DNA of 39,643 bases from positions 1-39,643 of the forward strand of contig JAFGVM010000040.1 in NCBI GenBank assembly GCA_016937995.1. Reading direction: 5' to 3'. Under the pieces are notes generated by a model. That model made no database searches. It had not been told where the DNA came from and saw only the letters and a list, made by a program, of their open reading frames with translations. Position numbers and translations under genes: made by a program. Position 1 is the first letter of the stretch. The number at the start of each line of letters is the position of its first letter. The DNA is from Candidatus Delongbacteria bacterium. GTDB lineage: Bacteria > UBA4055. Positions 33,009 through 39,643 of this stretch are shown here, in pieces.

Positions 33009-33837
33009 TAATTTTTCCTTTGTGATTTTCTTTATAATACTCATAAATATCATTGATCAAACCCATCATGATCTCCATCTGATGTTTAAGCTTTCTGGCC
33101 ATACATTTTGGATTGATATTCACACAAACATTTCCTCTGCAATAGACTTCGTCATAATTACAGCCCACTTTCTGCATATAATCTTTATTATTAAGAAAAA
33201 GGCTTGTTATATTCTCTCTTTCATATTGTTTTTTGAGAAGTAAACCCGACAACATGATACAGCGGTTTAATATCTCACGGTGAAGTACGAGTAACTGATA
33301 CGGTTCCAATGCACTCATCGTTCTTTCTAATGCACCTTTATCCAGAACATTGAATTTTATATTCGACAATGAGTCATTTATAAATAAGTATATTCTGTTC
33401 TGAAAATCCTTAAGGTCAAAAGGTTTGTCTATAAATTGGAAATAGCCTTCAGTGAACTGTTTTTCAAACTTGGCGACCATTTGTTTTTGACTTAGCCAGC
33501 TGCTCACAAAAAATATTTTCTGCTGAGGATTAAGTTTTATGATACTTTCCGCCATCTCAATTCCTGTCAACTCATCCATCATTACATCAGTGATCACAAT
33601 ATCATGTCTTTTCTCATGATATTTTTCTAAACCACGTCTGCCGTTCTCAGCTGTATCAATCTTATATACATCGGTCGTTTCAAGAATTTCTTTTAACAGC
33701 TCTCTGAACGAACTCTCATCCTCGACTATGAGGAGATCAATTCTCTCATCAGGTTGCAACTTAAGATCATTCCATTCAATCTTATCGAAATCGATCACAA
33801 AAAGTTTCTCAAAATCTTTAATATTATACGATCTCAT
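32968..33837 (-). CDS. Orphan response regulator with four-cysteine C-terminal domain
   Basis: A 289-residue protein with an N-terminal extension, then a CheY-like receiver at about 32-155: acidic pair Glu39/Asp40, phospho-acceptor Asp84 in DIVITDVMMDELTG, Ser112/113 and Lys138 in FIDKPFD. The C-terminal region is not a usual DNA-binding output. It holds a helical segment and then Cys226, Cys233, Cys238 and Cys245, spacing C-x6-C-x4-C-x6-C, which could hold a metal or Fe-S cluster. No histidine kinase lies in the window. It overlaps the PfkB gene start by 41 bases and follows the protease gene by 55. Confidence 0.8.
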   Translation of the reverse strand: MRSYNIKDFEKLFVIDFDKIEWNDLKLQPDERIDLLIVEDESSFRELLKEILETTDVYKIDTAENGRRGLEKYHEKRHDIVITDVMMDELTGIEMAESIIKLNPQQKIFFVSSWLSQKQMVAKFEKQFTEGYFQFIDKPFDLKDFQNRIYLFINDSLSNIKFNVLDKGALERTMSALEPYQLLVLHREILNRCIMLSGLLLKKQYERENITSLFLNNKDYMQKVGCNYDEVYCRGNVCVNINPKCMARKLKHQMEIMMGLINDIYEYYKENHKGKINEENISSGVGGDR

Positions 33838-33892
33838 TATTCCTCTCTCTTTATAACATCGGGTGTTTCATGATACTGCCCTGCTTTGATAA

Positions 33893-35557
33893 TTATTTTA
33901 TATCTGCTAATTTCTTCGCATCTTCGAACATCGTTAAAGCTTTCTTAACGAACTTATCGTTCATAGCCTTGATCCTAGGATACAAACTTCTGTCTTTAAA
34001 ATACTGTCTTGCGATACTTGATTTGATCTCAATCCTGATCTTTTCTTTATCTTTTTCAAAATCAGCATTCGTATAATACAGTTCATCTTTCGGTATATCC
34101 TTTTTCTCAGGAAGTTTGTCTACAAAGAAAAGCTTATTCTTATTTGCTACTTTTTTAAATTCATTCAGCATATTATCATCAACTACAAATTCATTGTAAA
34201 ATACCTCAAAATCATCTTTCCACTTATGGTCGATATCTTTTTGCTCATTAAAGTAGTTGATAGAGTTATCATTGTATACCCTCATACGTAAAAGATCTAT
34301 CATCAGATCAGATAACAGGTCATACGTTATAAGTGAATCCGGCGTAATTCCTCCTCCTCCGTAAACTACTCTGTGTTTTCTGAGAGTATAGAATGTTTCC
34401 GCATTCTTTATTGAGTCCCTTTTTGCTTTTTCTTTATCGGTCAGATCATCATCATTTTTAAATCTGTCGTAAATATAGCTTTCAGTTCCATTATCATAAG
34501 GTCTCTGTATCAACCTGCCGGTAGGGGTATAATATCTTGCGATAGTAATTCTTGCTACAGAACCATCACCAAGTTCGAAAGGCCTTTGGACTAAACCTTT
34601 ACCGAAAGATTTTGCACCTAAAATTAATGCTCTGTCATGATCCTGAAGAGCACCGCTAACTATCTCTGAAGCTGAAGCTGAACCGGCATCGATCAGTATT
34701 ACTATAGGTACTTTTTGATGAGTAGCCCCTTTTGTGGAAAAGTATTCATCATCAAACTCTTTAAATCTTCCTTTTGTGTAAACTATCATCTTTCCTGCAT
34801 CTAAAAATTTATCTGAAATATCTATGGCCTGATCCATCAGACCACCGGGATTGCCCCTTAGATCCAATATCAATTGGGTCATTCCTCTTGACTCTAAATT
34901 TTGTAAAGCCTCTTCAAGTTCTGATGCGGTTTTGTAAGCGAATCTGTTGACAGAAATATAACCTGTTTTTTTATCATCCAGCATACATTTTGCTATAACA
35001 CTGTAAACTGGGATTGCAGCTCTGTTAATTTCAAATTCCAAAGGTTTGTCAACACCTGTCCTTGCAACAGTGATCTTGACTTTTGTACCTATCTTACCTT
35101 TGAGCCTTTTGAAAACTTCATTGGTTGTGATACCCACAGCTGTTTTATCATCAATACTTATGATTCTGTCTCCGGGCTGAAGTCCCAGCCTGTCTGATGG
35201 AGTATCCGGGATAGGAGAAACAACTGTAAGGTATTTATGCTTTATCTCGAACTCTATTCCGATACCGCCGAATTCACCTTTAAAGTCCTCTTCCACCTCT
35301 TTCTGTTCTTCTGCAGGAATATAAACTGAATGAGGGTCCAAACCTTCAAGCATACCTTCTATCGCACCTTCCATCATCTTTTCGTTATCAGGTTCATCAA
35401 CGTAAACATTATCCACGATCCTGAGAATATAGTTCATTTTCTTAAAATACTGCATAGTATCATTTGTTGATGCTTCAGTATCCTCATATCTATAGCTTAA
35501 AAGAATAGCACTTACCAATACGATCATTGCGAACAGATAAAATTTTTTGTCTGACAT
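33893..35557 (-). CDS. ctpA: C-terminal processing protease (S41)
   Basis: A 554-residue serine protease of the CtpA/Prc family. A single N-terminal membrane anchor (YLFAMIVLVSAILLSY, about 7-22) places the body in the periplasm. A PDZ domain at about 95-170 carries GGIGIEFE and LGLQPGDRIISIDD. The protease core has RGNPGGLMDQAI at about 234-245, the Ser in GSASASEIVSGAL (292-304) and Lys320 in SFGKGLVQ, the Ser-Lys dyad. The C-terminal ~170 residues extend beyond the core. It may process envelope proteins. It is 10 bases from the GlmU-like gene upstream. Confidence 0.93.
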   Translation of the reverse strand: MSDKKFYLFAMIVLVSAILLSYRYEDTEASTNDTMQYFKKMNYILRIVDNVYVDEPDNEKMMEGAIEGMLEGLDPHSVYIPAEEQKEVEEDFKGEFGGIGIEFEIKHKYLTVVSPIPDTPSDRLGLQPGDRIISIDDKTAVGITTNEVFKRLKGKIGTKVKITVARTGVDKPLEFEINRAAIPVYSVIAKCMLDDKKTGYISVNRFAYKTASELEEALQNLESRGMTQLILDLRGNPGGLMDQAIDISDKFLDAGKMIVYTKGRFKEFDDEYFSTKGATHQKVPIVILIDAGSASASEIVSGALQDHDRALILGAKSFGKGLVQRPFELGDGSVARITIARYYTPTGRLIQRPYDNGTESYIYDRFKNDDDLTDKEKAKRDSIKNAETFYTLRKHRVVYGGGGITPDSLITYDLLSDLMIDLLRMRVYNDNSINYFNEQKDIDHKWKDDFEVFYNEFVVDDNMLNEFKKVANKNKLFFVDKLPEKKDIPKDELYYTNADFEKDKEKIRIEIKSSIARQYFKDRSLYPRIKAMNDKFVKKALTMFEDAKKLADIK

Positions 35558-35567
35558 TTCGACTCCG

Positions 35568-36767
35568 TTATTTACAATTTAAATATATTTTTTCAAGGAT
35601 CTTCAGATCGTTCTTACTCAGATCTTTATTGCGTCTCTTCATAACTGTTTCCATTGTTGCAATTGTTCTTTTAAATGGATACCTGGTAAGTTTACCCTTT
35701 CCGCCCCAGTGAAAATCAGGAATGTTCCTTTCAGGAAATCCCTCTCCGTATACATTACATCCCACACCGACAACAGTTCCCGTGTTGAACATAGTATTGA
35801 TACCTGTTTTAGAGTGATCACCCATGATTAATCCGACGAACATCGATCCTGTATCTATTAATTTACCGTTTATTTCTACTTTAACATTAGAGTAATTGTT
35901 CTTAAGGTCTGAATTATTTGTATCAGCTCCCAGATTGCACCATTCTGCAATATATGCATGACCTAAAAATCCGTCATGCTGTTTATTGCTGTAACCATGT
36001 ATAATGGATCCCTCAATTTCACCACCCACTTTACATACTTCACCAACTGAAGTGTTCTCATATATCTTTGATCCAATTTTCACGACTGATCCCCTGCCAA
36101 TGTAAGCAGGTCCGATTATAACGCTATTATGCATTATATCAGCATTTTCATCGATAACAACCGGGCCTTCGGAAGCATCAATTATGACTCCTGCCCTTAT
36201 TTTCGCACTTTTTTTTATGTAAATATTATTTCTGCCGGTCAGGATAACGTTTTCAGGATCTTTATTTATCCATCCTTGCTCAGCAGTTTTATATTTAAGA
36301 TCTGATACTATTTCACTTCCGTTATAGTTGACAAGGTCCCAGGGATAACAGATCATTTTGAATTTGGGAACGATAGTATTTGAAATTTTCTTGGTATACG
36401 TAGTTTTGAACTGTTTTTTATTTTGGAATATTCCGCATAGAAGGTTGTTTTCTTCATCCTTAGAGTATTTGGCCTTATTATTCTTCATCAGTTCGATATA
36501 TTTGACAAGATTATTATCAGGTATGATCCTGGAATTGACAGCTACGAATTCTTCATCATCCATAGCCCTGAACAATTCCAAATTCTCTTCTTTGTATCTT
36601 GAGTTGAATTTTGCTCTATGATAAAAATAAAAATTATCATCCGGCATAAGTTTCTGGTATTTCTGCAAAATACTATAGATGCCTGTTCGCAATTCATGAA
36701 CCGGTCTTAATTTTGTCAAAGGTCCAAAATTTTTATAATTGTTATCCTCAAAGAGTAAAATATTCAT
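35568..36767 (-). CDS. GlmU-family sugar nucleotidyltransferase/acetyltransferase (Bacteroidetes type)
   Basis: A 399-residue protein matching the alternative bacterial GlmU family. The N-terminus FEDNNYKNFGPLTKLRPVHELRTGI is its signature nucleotidyltransferase start, distinct from the classic GxG pyrophosphorylase loop. The C-terminal ~200 residues form a left-handed beta-helix of hexapeptide repeats (IRAGVIIDASEGPVVIDENADI, NSVIIGPAYIGRGSVVKIGS), as in acetyltransferases. The expected role is synthesis of UDP-N-acetylglucosamine or a similar activated sugar for the envelope. It is one base from the TPR gene upstream and 10 from the protease downstream. Confidence 0.85.
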   Translation of the reverse strand: MNILLFEDNNYKNFGPLTKLRPVHELRTGIYSILQKYQKLMPDDNFYFYHRAKFNSRYKEENLELFRAMDDEEFVAVNSRIIPDNNLVKYIELMKNNKAKYSKDEENNLLCGIFQNKKQFKTTYTKKISNTIVPKFKMICYPWDLVNYNGSEIVSDLKYKTAEQGWINKDPENVILTGRNNIYIKKSAKIRAGVIIDASEGPVVIDENADIMHNSVIIGPAYIGRGSVVKIGSKIYENTSVGEVCKVGGEIEGSIIHGYSNKQHDGFLGHAYIAEWCNLGADTNNSDLKNNYSNVKVEINGKLIDTGSMFVGLIMGDHSKTGINTMFNTGTVVGVGCNVYGEGFPERNIPDFHWGGKGKLTRYPFKRTIATMETVMKRRNKDLSKNDLKILEKIYLNCK

Positions 36768-36768
36768 T

Positions 36769-37215
36769 CTATTTCCCGGTATTACTTAATTTTTGCTCTA
36801 TTATCTTCAATTGTTTATTCGATTCCTTAACGTTTTTTACATCCTTAGGATACATTTTAATAATTCTTTCATATGTATTCTTAGCGTTCTCATATTCTCC
36901 AAGTTTCATATATGCACTTCCTACACCTATCATTGCATCTGAATACTTCCATATGTTCTCACATGTCATTACCTGCTCGAAATTGAATAATGCACCTGTA
37001 TAGTCCTTCTGCTTTAAATTTATCATTCCCAGCCAGTAGAAACAATTCGCAACATAGAAATGTTCAGGATTATTTTTAATAAAATCACTGAATATCTTCT
37101 CAGATTTTGCATATTCTTTTTTATTGAACAGCTCATAAGCCTGAGTATATTCTTCAGGAGCAGCTGCAAATATCGTGATCCCGAGGACCAGTAAGATCAT
37201 AATAAATTTCTTCAA
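36769..37215 (-). CDS. Periplasmic TPR protein (YbgF-like)
   Basis: A 148-residue exported protein with signal peptide MKKFIMILLVLGITIFAAA. Three tetratricopeptide units follow: EYTQAYELFNKKEYAKSEKIFSDFIKNNP at about 22-50, NCFYWLGMINLKQKDYTGALFNFEQV at about 57-82, and MIGVGSAYMKLGEYENAKNTYERIIKMYP at about 94-122. This resembles the TPR part of YbgF/CpoB, a partner of the Tol-Pal and peptidoglycan machinery, which would suit its place beside rodA. The start is TTG at 37215, after AAGGGA. Confidence 0.75.
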   Translation of the reverse strand: MKKFIMILLVLGITIFAAAPEEYTQAYELFNKKEYAKSEKIFSDFIKNNPEHFYVANCFYWLGMINLKQKDYTGALFNFEQVMTCENIWKYSDAMIGVGSAYMKLGEYENAKNTYERIIKMYPKDVKNVKESNKQLKIIEQKLSNTGK

Positions 37216-37267
37216 TTTTTATCCCTTCATATTTTTAATTTTGCAGTTCATAATTCATAGTTTAAAG

Positions 37268-38482
37268 TTAAATAACCTTTTTTTCTCTGTTTATGCTTAT
37301 TATCACACCAACCATGATCATGTTCACCAGCATGGCTGATCCACCATAACTTAGGAACGGCAGAGTTAGACCGGTAACAGGCATTATACCTATTGCAATT
37401 CCTATATTAAGTGAGATCTGAAATATGAACAAAGCCGTTATTCCTGAACTGACCAGATATAGAAATTTATTATGTGTTTCTATAGTGATCTTTATCATTC
37501 TGTAAATGAACAAAGAAAATAATCCCAGTAATATGATTATTCCGATCAATCCGAACTCTTCCGATATCACACTGAATATAAAATCAGTATGCCCCTCTGG
37601 AAGAAATCTCAATTGCACCTGACTGCCGTTCAAAAAACCTTCTCCTGTCAAATTACCATTGCTGACCGCAACTTTTGACTGTACGACCTGCCATCCCCCC
37701 TCTCTTGAAAATTTTTCAGGATCAAGAAAAGTCAGAAGTCTCATTTTCTGGTAGGGTTTCAATCTGCTCCATATCAGAGAAGAGCCGATTCCGGTAAAGA
37801 AACAAACAAACCATATTATTGCAGCCTTAATGTAGTTTTTTGAAAATTTATAAAGAATAAGAGCGTAAATTATCAGCGAAGTCACAAAAAACTGAATACC
37901 GACCCCTTTTGCTATGACAAATAATAATATTGCGAACATGTTAAGAAGGTAGTAATATGGAACACCCGCAGCGAAAATTATTGAAACAAATAGGAATATA
38001 TATACTAGAGATGTGCCTAGATCAGGTTGCTTGAAAACCAATATTGCAGGTAACAAAGTTATAGCCAGTCCAGTTATAAGATATCTTTTATCGTTCCAGA
38101 ATATTTTTCCGTTACTGTAATAGCTTGCTAGAGCACAGATCATAATAAATTTACCGATCTCAGAAGGTTGAAATTGAAATATTCCTAAATTAAACCACCT
38201 TTTTGCTCCCATTTTTACACTGCCAAAAAAGAATATCAGGATAAGTAACAATACAAGAAAACCATAGATCACGTTACTCATGACCTCTAGGTATCTTAAA
38301 GAAATGAATTGTATCAAAATGACCAGACCGATACCTGTAGCGAACCATACAAGCTGTTTGAATATTAATCCTTCCTCTCCTGTTGGTCTACTTGCACTGT
38401 ATATACCGAGAAGTCCCATAGAAAAAAGCATTATGACACTCAATATCAAAAAGTAATCAATATTTCTTGTTAGTTTTTTCAT
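37268..38482 (-). CDS. rodA: Rod-shape-determining peptidoglycan polymerase RodA
   Basis: A 404-residue SEDS-family protein with about ten membrane helices that polymerises peptidoglycan glycan strands during elongation. Family motifs are visible: GLLGIYSAS at the end of helix 1, GAKRWFNLGIFQFQPSEIGKF near 94-114, FKQPDLGTSLVY near 146-157, and the C-terminal MPVTGLTLPFLSYGGSAMLVNM near 368-389. Length and the SEIGKF motif favour RodA over FtsW. It starts three bases after the SpoIID-like gene, so the two are in one operon. Its usual partner transpeptidase is not in the window. Confidence 0.93.
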   Translation of the reverse strand: MKKLTRNIDYFLILSVIMLFSMGLLGIYSASRPTGEEGLIFKQLVWFATGIGLVILIQFISLRYLEVMSNVIYGFLVLLLILIFFFGSVKMGAKRWFNLGIFQFQPSEIGKFIMICALASYYSNGKIFWNDKRYLITGLAITLLPAILVFKQPDLGTSLVYIFLFVSIIFAAGVPYYYLLNMFAILLFVIAKGVGIQFFVTSLIIYALILYKFSKNYIKAAIIWFVCFFTGIGSSLIWSRLKPYQKMRLLTFLDPEKFSREGGWQVVQSKVAVSNGNLTGEGFLNGSQVQLRFLPEGHTDFIFSVISEEFGLIGIIILLGLFSLFIYRMIKITIETHNKFLYLVSSGITALFIFQISLNIGIAIGIMPVTGLTLPFLSYGGSAMLVNMIMVGVIISINREKKVI

Positions 38483-38485
38483 AAC

Positions 38486-39643
38486 TTATGGACCTGAATT
38501 TATTTCAGGAACTATCTTTTTTAAGACCGAACCTTTGTAATAATGTTTTAAAATATCCTTGTAGCTGATTCCCTGCTCACCCATGATCTGAGCTCCGATC
38601 TGACAAAGACCCACTCCGTGACCCCATCCAGCACCTTTAAGAATATATTTGTTACCGGTTTTTCGAATTATAAATGCAGAACTAGGAAGATGTGAAGCAG
38701 AAAGAAGCCTACGAATGTTTAATTCTTTTGAAATAATGGTTTCACCATCAGTTCCGACCACATTCAGCTTACTTATTCTTCCGGAATAACCTCTTTCCAT
38801 TGGTATTATATCCAGGATATCACCAATGTTCCTGTCAAATTTCCTGAGCAGATTATCTTTTATTTCCACTGATGCTATCTCTTCTTCCCACCTGAAAAGG
38901 TCTTTTGAAAATTTAAGAGATCCGGGAAGTTTGTATTTATATGTATTGCAATAGCATTCCAAGTCATTATTTTTTATGAATTTCTCTGCCTCTATCTCAT
39001 CCATAGGTTTTCTGAATATTGTTTTATCGCAATCGTCGCTTATAGCAGGAAGGTAAGGAAAATCCATATCCTCCCAGCATGTGGAATATTTCTCTGTAAT
39101 ACCACCGCATATCTTAGAATACCTTGTATCGCAAAATTTATTGTCGAACATCAGCACCTCTCCTTCAGTGGTCTCAGTTACTATATTAGAGATATCTGTA
39201 ATTCGTTTTGTCCCCTGATAACACTGACAGTGATCATCTGCACATAGGTCATATCCATCTGAAAAATGATGCTTCCCCATTGTAGCCAACACAGTTCCTC
39301 TGGCAGCCACGGTCTGTGCTTTTAACATTTCAATATTATTATCATTTCTCATCTCAGATGAATTAACACTTTTCAGGTATGATTCTATATCGATAATATT
39401 TACAGAGGTAAGAAGTCCGCTATTGCCGATCATAACTTCAAGCTCACCTTTGTATTCCAGTTCCTCTGAGTGACTCCAATGGAAATCTATTCCTACCGGA
39501 ACTTCTTTTACAATAAAACTGCAATTGTTGTCGTTATCCGGTACGAATTTTATACATTTTGCTGAAAATGGTCCTTTATCTGAGATTATTTCACCCGTAG
39601 AATCTTTTTTGATAATTTTTTTATATTTAAAATCTCCTGAAGG
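38486..39643 (-). CDS. SpoIID/LytB-domain protein (5' end beyond window)
   Basis: The frame is open past the internal Met at 39433 to the window edge, 385 codons seen, so the gene starts outside. The SpoIID domain shows YLKSVNSSEMRND, IEMLKAQTVAARGTVLAT, a Cys-rich DDHCQCYQG segment and the C-terminal GAGWGHGVGLCQIGAQIMGEQG signature. SpoIID proteins are lytic transglycosylases acting on denuded peptidoglycan; outside sporulators they serve envelope remodelling. The glycan-binding acidic residue is probably the Glu in SSEM. It is three bases upstream of rodA. Confidence 0.88.
   Translation of the reverse strand, partial: PSGDFKYKKIIKKDSTGEIISDKGPFSAKCIKFVPDNDNNCSFIVKEVPVGIDFHWSHSEELEYKGELEVMIGNSGLLTSVNIIDIESYLKSVNSSEMRNDNNIEMLKAQTVAARGTVLATMGKHHFSDGYDLCADDHCQCYQGTKRITDISNIVTETTEGEVLMFDNKFCDTRYSKICGGITEKYSTCWEDMDFPYLPAISDDCDKTIFRKPMDEIEAEKFIKNNDLECYCNTYKYKLPGSLKFSKDLFRWEEEIASVEIKDNLLRKFDRNIGDILDIIPMERGYSGRISKLNVVGTDGETIISKELNIRRLLSASHLPSSAFIIRKTGNKYILKGAGWGHGVGLCQIGAQIMGEQGISYKDILKHYYKGSVLKKIVPEINSGP

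Overview
The window is AT-rich DNA from a Gram-negative-type bacterium, most likely of the Fibrobacteres-Chlorobi-Bacteroidetes (FCB) superphylum or a related candidate phylum such as Delongbacteria or Cloacimonadota. The grounds are two secreted proteins ending in type IX secretion (Por) sorting domains with the QNYPNPFN motif, a 6-bladed beta-propeller lipoprotein, a lipocalin lipoprotein, a GlmU-like enzyme of the Bacteroidetes type, and intergenic repeats built on GTCAT...GCAATCT and CCCCTACA. The phylum is inferred from family distribution; there is no rRNA gene in the window. TTG and GTG starts are used several times.

Layout. 1-3892 (minus): an HD phosphohydrolase cut by the window edge, a GNAT acetyltransferase, an APC amino-acid permease with a C-terminal PTS EIIA-like domain, and a secreted protein translationally coupled to the permease. 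3893-5466: a broken 23S-intervening-sequence-type four-helix-bundle gene inside a 16-bp inverted repeat, then small membrane proteins. 5617-8227 (minus): a PLP aminotransferase and a 409-residue protein I do not recognise. 8547-10144 (plus): two lipoproteins behind a good sigma70-like promoter. 10167-12361: a decayed YD-repeat protein, then the mobile mystery B (Fic) and A (HTH) pair with three palindromic operator-like sites upstream.

12509-15249 (plus): threonine synthase and an ApgM-like enzyme that is a good candidate for the missing homoserine kinase. 15667-19171 (plus): two paralogous secreted TPR-like proteins, the second overlapping a small beta-barrel-like protein, with an RRM RNA-binding gene (minus) between them. 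19168-22097 (minus): a D-2-hydroxyacid dehydrogenase, a small membrane protein, an fn3 exoprotein, and a signal-peptide-bearing tail-collar protein broken by a one-base frameshift. 22166-24461 (minus): a Gate-domain (SpmA/SpmB-like) transporter and a lysine exporter of the LysO family split into two overlapping genes. 24586-27995 (minus): aminopeptidase P, PHP-type histidinol phosphatase and a lipocalin. 28225-30822 (minus): two T9SS cargo proteins. 31011-31988 (plus): a secreted TPR protein. 32100-39643 (minus): an envelope block of SpoIID-like protein, RodA, TPR protein, GlmU-like enzyme, C-terminal processing protease, an orphan response regulator with a four-cysteine tail, and a PfkB kinase overlapping it.

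Most of the window is ordinary chromosomal housekeeping. The parts that look accessory or recently changed are 3900-4400, 10150-12370 and 21442-22097. The most interesting signals are the operator array of the mobile mystery pair, the Cys-tailed response regulator, the paralogous secreted-protein/barrel cluster, and several families of palindromic intergenic elements, one of which appears to have entered the coding sequence of both T9SS proteins.
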